Assembly: GCF_029867415.1 (NCBI RefSeq)
Contig: NC_081183.1
Location: forward strand, 50,609,133 to 50,673,132
Direction: 5' to 3'
DNA length: 64,000 bases
Source of the DNA: Vicia villosa
Lineage: Eukaryota; Streptophyta; Magnoliopsida; Fabales; Fabaceae
Part shown: positions 41,800 through 54,003 of the stretch, piece by piece
Numbering within the stretch: the first letter of the stretch is position 1
Layout of the letters: each line of letters opens with the position of its first letter
Notes under the pieces: model-generated
Told to the model about the DNA's origin: nothing
Seen by the model: only the letters and a program-made list of their open reading frames with translations
Databases searched by the model: none
Translations under genes and position numbers: made by a program

Positions 41800-44360
41800 T
41801 TAAATAAAGTCAACCAAAAACGATAAAAATAATATATTTTAGCAAAATGGTCCTAAAAATAATAATGTTTGTCTCTATCTATATCTGCACTCGTGGCATC
41901 AGTCGATGGAATTTATTGTTTTTCTTAGTATAGCTGCTCAAGAAATTGTTTCCCTAGGAACATGTACATGCATATGTTAAATTTAAACAAGTCTTTTCTT
42001 TGGTTGAAGTTTCGTGACGCTTAAAAACACAAACTCATTACCAGAATATATAATAAACATGCAACCTAATTTTGTGCTATGTCATTTGTTTTGTTAGGTA
42101 ATTTCAGTTTTCGTTTGGTTGGTTCACATGAATGGAAGACCTAGTCTTTTGTAACTTCTTCATGTTTCCTCTTACTGACCTGGTCTTTTTTGTAACTTCA
42201 TGTTTCTTGTATCACATATTTGTAAAGATATTTTAAGATTCAATTTAAAAAAATAATACTAATATATAAATATTTTAAGGAATTTAATATATAATGATTA
42301 TTTTCTTATTATTAATATTGTATATTTTATAAAAATATATAGTGTATATTCTTAGAAATATTAATTAAAATTTGTCTCTTCCTTAAAATACATATTTTTT
42401 TTTATTTTAAATACAGAATTATTTATATTTCCATAAATGATTGACTCTAAAATGTTAGTTTTAGCCTTAAAAGAAAACATGAACTTATATAATTTTGTTA
42501 AAGAAAAATAATTAAAATGTATATTAAGTAAAACATGAAAAAGTTAAACAAATAAAGAACAAAGAGAAAAATATATTTTATCTTTTTATTTATTGATATG
42601 CACTAGTGGTATACAATACGTGTACTAAATATTTTACAAGTATATACTACTAAATTAATGACTTTTTAATGTAATATTTAATTACTGCCTCAGATTCAAA
42701 TTATAAAAAAATTATAATGTTATTTTGATATTTTTATGCAAATTATTAAAAAAGAGATAATTCAGTAAGAAAATAAGATTGTAAAAGATCTTACAAAATT
42801 ATCTTTACATGAATTATACAAAAAAAAGGAATTAAAGAACTAGAATTTCCTTAAAATTTTATTTATAATTTAGAATGGAATATTTTGATTCATTATTTCA
42901 ACTTTTAAAATATCTCCATAATTATTTGTTGTTTATAGTATTAGTAGCAAATATTTATGACATTTACTATTTACTTGACTTATTGGGCATTTGGAATCTC
43001 GATTCAATTATTGTCATCAACTTGTGTGCCTTATGACATCATTCGAATTAAAACCACTTGTATTGTTTGTTTTTTTTTATATAAATAGGGTGTGCATAAT
43101 GTCCTTCCTAACCCCTTTGATTAAGTTTTCTTTTTCATTTTTCTTTGTTGTTTAATGTAAGATTTTCTTTTATAAAATTTAATCAACTATCTAACCCCTC
43201 GCAAATTAAGCAAACACGAATTATTCAAACACGATAACGAATTGAGCAACACTAACGTGATTATAGTTAAAGATCATACAACAAATAAATTAAATCAATA
43301 TACTTTATTAAAATCGAATTAAGCAAACAAGAATTACATAATATAATTGAATGAAAAATAAACTTAATTAAAATTATTATAACCTCAAAGTATGGTGGAA
43401 CCAATAATAAGTAGATTTTGCCTTAGGGATTAGTTCTCCAAGTAAAATGCATACAAAGCAATCACAAGAAATTCGTGAATATCCCCCCTCAACAGTACCA
43501 CGACTGAATGCTCTTAAACAAAATAAGGATTCACAATTCTAATATAAACCGGGTCAAAAAAACATAAAATTGGCCCAAAATTAAATATTTCTTAAGTCTG
43601 AAACGAATTATTTGAGACTTCTTTACTTCGAATCAGCTTTTGGGTTCAACATAAAACTTGAAGCTCTTTCTCTTATCTTTCTAACGCATATCAGAACGCG
43701 TAAAACGGAATTTCGTAGCTCCAATTATGATTTTTCATAGCTCCAATTATAATTTTCACAGTAAAAATTGCTTATGCTAGAAACAAAATATGAAAGTAAA
43801 TTAAGGGCAAAAGTAAACTTAAACCTAAAAACACAATAAAATAGTAAAATTAGTAAAACAAACTAGAGAAATGCCTAAGTACAATAGTAGAAAAATTTGC
43901 ATAAAAATGCACTGATCAATGGTGTTATGATGGTTTTTAAGGACTTGTTCACGTGAGGTGAAAGGTTTTGTATGTCAGCATTGTGCTTTGGGTGATATGT
44001 GTAAGTTATGATATGTTCTTTCTCCCATTAGGGGAGAAGAATATATAAGGGCCTTTTGGGCCTAGGGTTTATGAAACCCTTAAAAGCAGTAATTGCTCAT
44101 TCTTGATTAGGGGAGTATATTGATTAACTAGCTTCTTAGGAGTCGGGGTAATACTCATTCTCATAAGACTAATGGGAGGGTAACAATAATATCCAGGTCC
44201 TTCACCTCATGGAAAAGCCCTCATGCTCTATGAGGATGTCGCTCGGGCGATGTCGTACTAGACGAGAACCCAATAGTCGCCCTCATTTTAGACTCTCAAA
44301 AATATAATCTACATAAACTATAGTCAATAAAGCAAGAAGGTATTAGGGTGGAACTGTTTT
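41800..44360. other. Intergenic AT-rich stretch, no gene seen
   Basis: Very AT-rich to about 43130, without ORFs of note. From about 43560 the text (TCTTTCTAACGCATATCAGAACGCG, then repeated TAGCTCCAATTAT) resembles transposon LTR or leader sequence, but I cannot place it. 44040-44300 has no recognisable content. Confidence 0.4.
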
Positions 44361-44469
44361 CTCGTGAAAGGGCTTGTGTTTTTAATGAGACACTCTAAGT
44401 TTTTTAATAATCTGCATGTTGTACACCAGGTACATATCTCAGACAATGATCTATGCATTAATCGAACAA

Positions 44470-44760
44470 ATATGTTGAAACCCTACAAGGTATCCTTGTG
44501 CATATGGGCTCCCGAGGGGGAATTTTGTGGAACCTTACAAAGTACCCTTGAGCCTAACTAATACTCCCTATGGGGCATTATGATGGAATCCTCAAAGGTA
44601 TCCTTGAACCTATAGGAAACTCCCTTTGGGGAAATATGATTGAACCCTCTGAGGTATCCCCGCACGTACGGGATAATATGTTGGAACCCTTTATATTATC
44701 CTTGTGCTTACGGGTTACTCCCAACGAAGTATATGTTATAATCCTATAAGAAATATTTTG
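44470..44760. repeat. Diverged tandem repeats of about 60 bp
   Basis: A motif of the form GGAACCCT..AAGGTATCCTTG followed by ..ACTCCC..GGGG..ATATG recurs about five times (near 44475, 44530, 44585, 44647, 44690) with strong divergence. Confidence 0.6.
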
Positions 44761-44769
44761 CTTACAAGA

Positions 44770-46739
44770 GACACTCTCGAGTGTATTTGTAGTAAATATA
44801 ACACTTAAATTCACACTCGTCATAGATAAAACACAAGCACATAAAATGAAGACATAACAAAATTAACTTAATTAAAAAAGGATTAAGATTACAAAAATTT
44901 ATCAAAACGGGGAAGAAGTTGTCCGGGCAAATTATAAATAAAGAAACAAGAGTAAAAATCCCAAGTGTTAAGGGCGACCTCAGATAAATTTGCAGTTCTA
45001 TGTTATGTGCAGATAAATGTCTTTTACTGGTTTTGATGATAACAATTGACAAGAATGAATAAATCACAAGTATCATAAGTTAAGTAGAAAGTAGAAGAAC
45101 AAGTGTTCAAGTTCTAGTTGAAAGAGCCAATCAATTAATCAAATGGAAATAAAGTTGTGAAAGCTCAAATGATCATGTGCTCGGTGTTTTATCTTATGGT
45201 TTAATCTACTAAATATATATTTTTTAAAAGTAAGTCTTAAATTACTAAGGAGATGCACACACACCAAAAAAGTATTTTAAACTCTTCAACTTTTTCTTAA
45301 AAATTCTTAAAAACAAACCTGACAAGTACATAAACTATTAAGAAGAAATTATAATCAAATAGAAAAGAAAAAAAAAATTGTATAATAGATTAAGCTCCTA
45401 ATTAAATTGATTAAGGAAATAGTAACATGTCCTAATATATTAGGAAGCCTTATAATCAATTAAGTGATATTGTAGATTAGGGTTTCATTTTCTCTTATAA
45501 CCTAATTGACTAGGTTGTTGATCTAACTGATAGGAAGCAACTACACCCATTGATTGTTTTCTTTTTGAGACAATTTTTTTTTTTTTTTTATATAAAGGAG
45601 TTCTTTCATCACTTCTACGTGCAAACGATTTATGAATTATCAACTCTCCTATCTCACTCTTTTTCATTCTTTTATAAATTTTTATTCGCTAGAAATTATC
45701 TTAGTGTTGAGAGAGTGAAAAGCTTCATTGAAGAGGTATGTTTTTCAGTTGTGTGTTGAATTTTTATAATCAAGGGCTTCTTTTTTATTTAGATGGTAAT
45801 GGGTTGTTTGTGTCATTTCTTTTTCCCTTTATGAAATAGATGGAATAAAACCTCTTGATAATGCTTTTTTTATTGACATTTTATTTTTATATATGTAAAT
45901 ATTTACTCTGCGGTTTGATAAATGGTCGTACAAGAAATAGAGGAACCTATGGATCCTTTTGGATATTCATTATCTTAAAATCAATTTAGAACTACAATGT
46001 GTACACATGTTTTATTACATTTTATACAATCCTAGTTACTGTTTTTTCGCTTTTGTTAGTGAAATGTAGTACTAACATTGTTTCTTTTATTTCTACATCT
46101 TTAAGCTTTTCGGGTATTCATGGTATTAGGTTAATGTTTGATCCCGAAACTTACAAGAGCTTCACCAATATCCATGTTTACAAAGAGTTTTCATTATGGA
46201 TATTAATATTTGTATGTGAAGAGGGCCGTATAACCTTTGTAAGTTTTTATTTAGTCCTACTTTCGTCAAACCCGTTGTTTGAGTCGTTAGCCTATTTATT
46301 TTGTTCTGCTACAACAACATCATAAATATATTTGTATTCAACATGGGAGGATGTTCTCATATCCTACAATTTTTCTAGATTTGGTTGAAATGCTCCTTGG
46401 GATTTGGTTTGGTATTGACATTGAATGCACCTCTTGGTTTGTCATCCATGTGCTCCAACTTGTTTATTATTTGGTTGTGTAATGATTATAAATTAGCTAA
46501 TTATAACTAACAGTAAATAAATATTATGATAAAAACGATTAAGTATCCCGTTTGAATTTTTTCCTTTTACGCATAGTTAATCCCGACTTAAGTCTACAAT
46601 AAGTCTTGTTATAGCCAAAGTATCATTCATTTATACGATCATTGAAAATTTTGATAGTCAAAGTGTCATTCATTTAGACACTCATCAAATATCATGAGAA
46701 GATGAATCACATTGACATTTTGTTTTCACTTTGTAAGTG
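44770..46739. other. Non-coding stretch, probably old retroelement sequence
   Basis: No supportable gene. A poly-T run at 45571-45590 and several short unmatched frames are present. GTTTTGATGATAACAATTGACAAGAATG near 45030 resembles the start of copia LTRs, but no partner is visible. Confidence 0.35.
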
Positions 46740-47377
46740 ACAACATCAAGTCAAGAGAGGTTTTGGTTCATAAGAAAATATAGTGGATGTGTTCACCGAA
46801 TAATTTCTTAGATTAAGGTTCAAGAACTATTTAGAGTTAATTAAATTCATTGAAGAGTTATTCAAGCTTTGAAGAAAATATCAATGTGATTGGTTGGTAA
46901 ATTGACATCATCATTGATTTTAAAATCAAGACGGAGAATTTTGTATATTGGCTTCAAAACCAATTTTTGAGAGCTCTTAAGGACGTGCTACATTGACACA
47001 AACGTAGTTTGTTTCCACTGACACCTATAAAATGAGTTTCAACCCATTTTGTATATGGAAAACGAGAGAGGTACAATCTTAATGAGAGAAATTTAGAGAG
47101 TCAAATGAAAAGATTCTTAGGATTCATTGTTCAAATAATTAGAAGACCTATGAAAAAATTTAAAGAAATCGAGAAACACTTCTAACACATTAAGTTTCTG
47201 TAATTCATATATTAAGAGTTATAGAGATCGAGAAATATTTGGAAAAATAAAATAAAATTTGTTCTTAACTAAAGAGTCAACTTTCCAACCTCTTCATTGT
47301 CAGTGTCCTTAATCAAAGTCAATTTTATCCATCAACCTCGCACCTCTCCAGATTTTTTATTTTTCAAAAGTTCTAGT
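46740..47377 (+). mobile_element. Old copia relic: pol end, PPT and LTR start
   Basis: The frame around 46780-46870 reads as the end of a copia RNase H (VDVFTE.FLRLRFKNYLELI), with one stop. A purine-rich AAGACGGAGAA near 46929 fits a polypurine tract, after which LTR-like sequence (TTTTGTATATTGGC...) runs to 47377. The Sirevirus insertion cuts it there; CTAGTGCTCCAACTTTATC from 57102 continues it. The right boundary is not resolved. Confidence 0.5.
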
Positions 47378-48596
47378 TGAAGGATAGAAAAACACTTAGA
47401 AAGGGGGGGTTTGAATAAGTGTAGCTTTAAAAACTTGACCGATAAAAATAAATTGCACAGTTATTTTTATCCTGGTTCGTTGTTAACTAAACTACTCCAG
47501 TCCACCCCCGCAGAGATGATTTACCTCAACTGAGGATTTAATCCACTAATCGCACGGATTACAATGGTTCTCCACTTAGTCAGCAACTAAGTCTTCCAGA
47601 GTCTTCTGATCACACACTGATCACTCTAGGAACAACTGCTTAGATACCCTCTAAGACTTTCTAGAGTATTCTGATCCACACGATCACTCTAGTTACAACC
47701 TGCTTAGATAACCTCTAAGACTTCCTAGAGTATTCTGATCCACACGATCACTCTAGTTCCTTACAACTTAATGTAATCAATTCTAAGAGTATTACAATTG
47801 CTTCTTAAAAGCTATAATCACAAACTGTGATATTTCTCTTAACGTTTAAGCTTAATCTCACTAATATATTACAACAGCAATGTAGTGAGCTTTGATGAAG
47901 ATGAAGATTCTGAGCTTTGAATAGAACAGTGTTTCAGCAAGTTAATATTCACAGAAATTGTGTTTTTTTCGTTTTTTTGTTGTTAACCTTGCTTCTCATC
48001 AGAACTTCATATTTATAGGCGTTGGAGAAGATGACCGTTGAGTGCATTTAATGCTTTGCGTGTTCCGTATAGCATCGCATTTAATGTTATACGCTTTTGT
48101 CAACTACCTCGAGCCTTGTTCACGCTGTGTCTACTGACGTTGCCTTTAATAGCTTCTAACGTTCCTTTTGTCAGTCAGCGTAGCCTGCCACATGTACTTC
48201 CTTCTGATCTGATGTTTGTGAATACAACGTTTGAATATCATCAGAGTCAAACAGCTTGGTGCAAAGCATCTTCTGATCTTCTGACCTTGAAGTGCTTCTG
48301 AGCGTGATACCATCAGAACTTCAGTGCTTCTGATCTCATGTTCTTCTGATGCTTCCATAGACCCATGTTCTGATTCTGCTTCGACCATCTTCTGATGTCT
48401 TGCCAGACCATGTTCTGATGTTGCATGCTGAACCCTTTGAGACAAAGCTTCTGAGCGCTGAATTATGCATACTCTTTATATATTTCCTGAAAAGGAAATT
48501 GCAATGGATTAGAGTACCATATTATCTTAAGCAAAATTCATATTATTGTTATCATCAAAACTAAGATAATTGATCAGAACAAATCTTGTTCTAACA
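47378..48596 (-). repeat. Sirevirus 3' LTR
   Basis: 1219 bp, nearly identical to 55884-57101. The differences visible are a G-run length, two near 47625-47640, and single changes near 47850, 47955 and 48070. Confidence 0.94.
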
Positions 48597-48760
48597 ATCT
48601 CCCCCTTTTTGATGATGACAAAATCATATATAAGTGATATGAATTTGCGATCAGAAAGAGCAGTCGGCAAAAGACAAATTACACAGCTATAGCATAAGCA
48701 TGTGAATATGTCTCCCCCTGAGATTAACAATCTCCCCCTGAGATAAATAATCTCCCCCTG
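48597..48760 (-). promoter_or_regulatory. Multiplied polypurine tracts of the Sirevirus
   Basis: AAAAAGGGGGAGAT abuts the LTR (48597-48610). Three further CAGGGGGAGA tracts lie at 48711-48720, 48731-48740 and 48751-48760, a reported Sirevirus signature. Confidence 0.85.
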
Positions 48761-48829
48761 AAATAAATACTCGAAGAACTTTAATAAAAGACTTCCCTGA
48801 TTATTTCGGTAGAGACGATCACATAAGCT

Positions 48830-49240
48830 TCTGTCTTCAGAGAATTCATAGCTTCTGACTTCTGCTTCCATTGGACAGCTTCAGAACTTGAATTTCTTTA
48901 GATCCCTAGAACACTCATAGCTTCTGATTCCTGCTTCCATTTAGGACAGCTTCAGAACTTGAATTTCTTTGATCATCAGAACATTCACAACTTCTGATTC
49001 CTGCTTCCATCTAGGACAGCTTCAGAACTTGAATTTCTTTGATCATCAGAACATTCACAACTTCTGATTCCTGCTTCCATCTAGGACAGCTTCAGAACTT
49101 GAATTTCTTTGATCTTCAGAACATTCACAGCTTCTGATTTCTGCTTCCATTTAGGACAGCTTCAGAACTTGAGTTTTCTGGATCTTTAGAACATTCACAG
49201 CTTCTGATTTCTGCTTCCCTCGGATAGCTTCAGAGCTTTG
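48830..49240. repeat. Tandem array, 70-bp period, in Sirevirus 3' region
   Basis: About six copies of a unit with CAGCTTCAGAACTTGAATTTC and CTTCTGATTCCTGCTTCCAT begin near 48876, 48947, 49017, 49087, 49157 and 49225. The stretch 49241-49930 is non-coding 3' sequence of the element. Confidence 0.9.
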
Positions 49241-49930
49241 AATTTCTACCAACATCACTTCATGCTAGATTTGTATCAGAACATTGTTGAATGTACCAGA
49301 GCATCATCAGAGCATCTCTACATCCTGAAATGTTACAGAACAAAAACTAAACGACAAAAGTCAGCATGAACGAGTCAGAACATAAAATGTATATTAGAAC
49401 ACATGATATGTATCAGAGCCATATAGGCTAAAATAATGTATCAGAGCAAATAGAATTTTGTCAGAGCAAATAGACAAATATGGATCAAATTCTATTATCA
49501 GTGCTTCTGATTCTGAAGCTTGACAGCACTCAGCTTGCTTCAGTTTCCATAAGCTTATTCTTTTTACAGAATAACGCTTCTTATGGTTTTGCTTCTTGTG
49601 TTTGCTTTGAAGATTTTCTTCACTTCTTTATACCTGCAAAACACTTAAACCATATAGAACTTGCAGTTCTTGTTAGTAAATGTGTGGGAGCTTTACCCAG
49701 CAACTGATAGATTAATCAAATCATTTATCATTTATCTTCTCCCCCTTTTTGTCATAACATCAAAAAGAATATATCAAAAGATTCAGATGTATAAAACGAC
49801 AAACAAAATCAATGAAATGCAAAACAAAGAAACTTTTCATTGATAATCAAAAGATATTACATGAGAAGATGTTTAACAAGCAGATGCAACAAGGAAAGAA
49901 AACTACTAAGACCAAAGACTAAGACCCTAG

Positions 49931-50406
49931 CTAAGACAAAATCTGCGCCAGCATGTCTTGAACCCTGTCATAATTTGCAGTTTTCCTTGCCATGAAGGAG
50001 TGAAACGCATCATTGACTGCTTCTTGGGCTTCCAGGCGAGGGGTCAGGGAGACTTGATTCTGATGCAGATCTTCCACAATCTCTATCAGAAACAACATTC
50101 TCAGCAGGTGAAGATGAAGAGATTTCTTTGGAATGGGTTGAGGGAGAGGAAAGGTTAGATGAAGAGGAAGTTGAGTCTTGAAGGTAAAAAGATGAGGAAG
50201 AAGATGGAGATGATGGAGGGCTTTCACCAGGGGGTTGAAACACACGTCTAGAATAGTTTCCAGACAACTTTGCTTCGAATGGATTCACCTTGAGAGGGTC
50301 ATAGGTGATCTTTATCTTTTTTGGGTTTGGAAGAAGATGTTTCAACAGCTTTTCTCTTTTTGTTTTGATCATTTTCATGGTTTCCTGGGCTTGATGAAGA
50401 GTTCAT
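49931..50406 (-). pseudogene. Sirevirus third ORF, frameshifted
   Basis: It lies between pol and the polypurine tracts, where Sireviruses may carry an extra (env-like) ORF. ATG at 50406 opens a basic, Ser-rich start that shifts frame in an A-run near 50310. The next frame reads KKIKITYDPLKVNPFEAKLSGNYSRRVF and a Ser/Pro-rich stretch, and after another shift near 50060 a last frame ends ..AFHSFMARKTANYDRVQDMLAQILS at 49931. No transmembrane segment is seen, so I do not call it an envelope protein. Function unknown. Confidence 0.5.
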
Positions 50407-50868
50407 GATGGATTTGCAGATAATGAACAGCTAGGGTTTGATATGAATGCAAAGAGATAGAGAAAGAAAACAGAGACAGAGTGTAATAGAGAAAATATAA
50501 GAGGGAAGGAGAAGCGTTTGAAGAGTATTTAAAAGAAAATAAAATGAAACAAATGATGGATAGCATTTAATGTTACGTGACATGAGGAGAGATAATAAAG
50601 ACAAATGAGGTGACTAGCACAGTTACCTATGGTCGGCGTCCCTTCAACTGCACGCGCGCTTATCCATGAACAGTAAAGACAGGTTTACCATCCCGAGATA
50701 AAACGTTACAGCTGTTTTGCTTTAAAAGAGGTTCTGAATCAACTTAGACAATGAAACGTTAGTAATAACCGAATCATAATTTCTAAAAGATTTCAATCAG
50801 AACTTCTGATTAAAAAATAATCCACTTTCATTTCAGAAGATACTCATACATAAGAATTTCTCATCTTC

Positions 50869-53800
50869 TCATTCTGGGCATAAATCCATACTGATGTTCT
50901 TCAGAATGAACTTAAACCTATCTTCAGCCAGGGGTTTTGTAAAGATATCAGCCCATTGATGGTCTGTATCCACAAAGTTTAAAGATAGAACACCCTTCTG
51001 AACATAGTCCCTTATGAAATGATGTTTAATCTCAATATGTTTAGCTTTTGAATGAAGAATAGGATTCTTAGATAAACATATAGCAGAAGTATTATCACAG
51101 AATATAGGAATGTTACTCTCATATATCTGATAATCTTCTAGCTGACTCTTCATCCAGAGCATCTGTGTACTGCAACCAGCAGCAGCGACATATTCTGCTT
51201 CTGTTGTTGATAGAGCAATAGTTGCTTGCTTCTTGCTATACCAGGAGATCAAATGACTTCCAAGAAATTGGCAACTTCCTAAAGTACTCTTTCTTTCAAT
51301 TCTGTCTCCAGCATAGTCAGCATCGCAGAATCCTACTAAGTTGTATTCTTTAGATTTTCTGTAAACTAAGCCAACATTAGTAGTACCTTTCAGATACCTT
51401 AGAATTCTCTTAACAGCAGTTAAATGAGATTCTCTAGGATCTGATTGGAATCTAGCACACAAACAAACACTGAACAGAATGTCAGGTCTAGAAGCAGTCA
51501 AATATAGAAGAGATCCAATCATACCTCTGTATAACTTCTGATCTACCTTCTTACTTACCTCATCCTTACCTCGGATGCATGTTGGATGCATAGGAGTTTT
51601 GGCTTCTTTGCAGTCTAGAAGATTAAACTTCTTCAGAAGTTCCTTCACATACTTGGTTTGGTGAACATACGTTCCTTCTGATGTTTGATTTATTTGTATT
51701 CCAAGGAAATACTTGAGTTCTCCCATCATGCTCATTTCAAACTCAGCCTGCATAGACTCAGCAAACTCCTTTCCAAGTGTAGCATTAGATGTTCCAAAAA
51801 TAATATCATCTACATATATTTGACAAATTAAAATATCCCTTTTAAAGGTTTTACAAAAGAGAGTAGTGTCCACTTTTCCTCTAGTGAAACCATTATCCAG
51901 AAGGAAAGAACTTAAGCGTTCATACCAAGCTCTGGGAGCTTGTTTCAATCCATACAACGATTTCTTTAGTTTAAAAACATGATTAGGAGACATGGAGTCT
52001 TCAAAACCAGGAGGTTGATGGACATAAACTTCTTCATCTATATAACCATTTAAGAAGGCACTCTTAACATCCATCTGATAGAGAGTGATGTTATGTTGAG
52101 TGGCAAATGAAATTAATAGACGAATAGATTCTAACCTGGCCACTGGTGCAAAGGTTTCTGTATAGTCAATCCCTTCTTGCTGACTATAACCCTGAGCCAC
52201 CAGTCTGGCTTTGTTCCTTACCACTTCACCTTTCTCACTGAGCTTGTTTCTGAAGACCCATTTTGTTCCGATTATATTGAATCCATCTGGTCTAGGAACA
52301 AGATCCCAAACATCATTCCTTGTAAACTGATTCAGTTCTTCTTGCATAGCAATTATCCAGTCTGGATCTTCTAGAGCATGATCAACAGAAGTTAGCTCGA
52401 TCAAAGATACAAGACCTAATTGACAGTCTGCATTGTTCTTAAGGAATGCTCTTGTTCTGATTGGATCATCCTTCTTTCCAAGAATGACATCTTCTGAATG
52501 ACCAGAGATGAGTCTGGATGATCTTCTGACAGATGGTTCTTCAGAAATGCTTAGATTCTCCAGAGAAGCTGATACTTGATCTTCAGATTCTTTGCTTCTG
52601 AGAAGCTCTGCTTCTGATGCGTTGCTTCTTGGCTCAACAACTTCTGATACATCAATATCACAATCTGCAAAATTATCAAACTGCTTTGGTTTTTCAGAAC
52701 CAAGCTTATCATCAAACCTGATATTGATTGATTCTTCTACAATCAATGTTTCAGTATTGTATACTCTGTAGCCTTTTGAGCGTTCAGAATATCCAAGAAG
52801 GAAACATTTTTGTGCTTTGGAATCAAACTTACCAAGATGATCTTTAGTGTTCAGAATAAAGCATACACATCCAAAAGGATGGAAATATGAAATGTTGGGC
52901 TTTATATTCTTCCACAATTCATAAGGAGTCTTATTTAGAATAGGTCTGATAGAGATTCTATTCTGAATATAGCATGCAGTGTTTATTGCTTCTGCCCAGA
53001 AATGCTTAGCCATATTGGTTTCATTGATCATGGTTCTGGCCATTTCTTGCAGAGTCCTATTCTTTCGTTCTACAACTCCATTTTGCTGTGGAGTTCTAGG
53101 ACAAGAGAAATCATGGGCAATACCATTTTCTTTGAAGAACTCTTCAAAGAATCTGTTCTCAAATTCACCACCATGATCACTTCTAACCTTTATGATTTTA
53201 CACTCTTTTTCAGATTGAATCTGAATGCAGAAATCAAAGAACACTGAATGAGACTCATCCTTGTGTTTCAAGAATTTTACCCACGTCCAGCGGCTATAAT
53301 CATCTACGATGACTAATCCATATTTCTTCCCTCTGACAGATGCTGTTTTGACTGGGCCAAACAGATCAATGTGCAAGAGTTCTAATGGCCTTGAGGTAGA
53401 AACAACATTCTTGGACTTGAATGCAGGTTTGGAGAACTTGCCCTTCTGACATGCTTCACAAAGAGCATCTGATTTGAATTTCAGATTAGGGAGTCCTCTG
53501 ACAAGATCCAGTTTGTTAATCTGAGAAATCTTTTTCAAACTAGCATGACCTAATCTTCTGTGCCAGACCCACTGCTCTTCAGAAACAGACATAAGACAAG
53601 TCACCTTCTGACTCATAAGATCTTGCAGATCTGTCTTATAAATGTTGTTCTTCCTCTTGCCTGTAAATAGGATTGAGCCATCCTTCTGATTTACAGCCTT
53701 GCAAGACTTTTGATTAAAGATTATATCATAACCATTGTCACTCAATTGACTGATAGATAAGAGGTTATGTGTTAATCCTTCTACAAGAAGTACATTAGAA

Positions 53801-54003
53801 ATGGAAGGAGAGTTACCAGACTTTATAGTTCCAGAGCCAATTATCTTGCCCTTCTGATCTCCTCCAAACTTGACTTCTCCTCCAGACTTAAGCACCAGGT
53901 CTTGGAACATAGACCTTCTTCCTGTCATGTGTCGTGAGCATCCAGAGTCCAGGTACCACGACATGTTGTGCTTTGTCCTTTTTGCAGCCAAGGATATCTG
54001 CAA
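50869..54003 (-). CDS. Sirevirus pol: protease, integrase, RT, RNase H
   Basis: An intact frame of 1044 residues in copia order. The protease has LDSGCSRHMTG near residue 20. The pre-integrase zinc domain shows WHRRLGHAS...CEACQKGK (about 150-195). Integrase has the first Asp in LLHIDLFGP, the second in RSDHGGEFEN and Glu in NGVVERKNRTLQEM. RT contains WVFRNKL, QMDVKSAFLNG, the KSLYGLKQAPRAWY motif and the catalytic YVDD (near 51820). RNase H has GFCDADYAGD, STTEAEYVAAA and ADIFTKPL. The true entry is probably by read-through or frameshift from gag, since pol overlaps the gag frame by about 115 nt in another register. No internal stop. Confidence 0.95.
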   Translation of the reverse strand: MQISLAAKRTKHNMSWYLDSGCSRHMTGRRSMFQDLVLKSGGEVKFGGDQKGKIIGSGTIKSGNSPSISNVLLVEGLTHNLLSISQLSDNGYDIIFNQKSCKAVNQKDGSILFTGKRKNNIYKTDLQDLMSQKVTCLMSVSEEQWVWHRRLGHASLKKISQINKLDLVRGLPNLKFKSDALCEACQKGKFSKPAFKSKNVVSTSRPLELLHIDLFGPVKTASVRGKKYGLVIVDDYSRWTWVKFLKHKDESHSVFFDFCIQIQSEKECKIIKVRSDHGGEFENRFFEEFFKENGIAHDFSCPRTPQQNGVVERKNRTLQEMARTMINETNMAKHFWAEAINTACYIQNRISIRPILNKTPYELWKNIKPNISYFHPFGCVCFILNTKDHLGKFDSKAQKCFLLGYSERSKGYRVYNTETLIVEESINIRFDDKLGSEKPKQFDNFADCDIDVSEVVEPRSNASEAELLRSKESEDQVSASLENLSISEEPSVRRSSRLISGHSEDVILGKKDDPIRTRAFLKNNADCQLGLVSLIELTSVDHALEDPDWIIAMQEELNQFTRNDVWDLVPRPDGFNIIGTKWVFRNKLSEKGEVVRNKARLVAQGYSQQEGIDYTETFAPVARLESIRLLISFATQHNITLYQMDVKSAFLNGYIDEEVYVHQPPGFEDSMSPNHVFKLKKSLYGLKQAPRAWYERLSSFLLDNGFTRGKVDTTLFCKTFKRDILICQIYVDDIIFGTSNATLGKEFAESMQAEFEMSMMGELKYFLGIQINQTSEGTYVHQTKYVKELLKKFNLLDCKEAKTPMHPTCIRGKDEVSKKVDQKLYRGMIGSLLYLTASRPDILFSVCLCARFQSDPRESHLTAVKRILRYLKGTTNVGLVYRKSKEYNLVGFCDADYAGDRIERKSTLGSCQFLGSHLISWYSKKQATIALSTTEAEYVAAAGCSTQMLWMKSQLEDYQIYESNIPIFCDNTSAICLSKNPILHSKAKHIEIKHHFIRDYVQKGVLSLNFVDTDHQWADIFTKPLAEDRFKFILKNISMDLCPE

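Noticed and set aside
48038..48445. Identical ORFs at 48038-48301 and 56543-56806 and on their opposite strands
   Set aside because: They lie in the two Sirevirus LTRs and are duplicated only because the LTR is.
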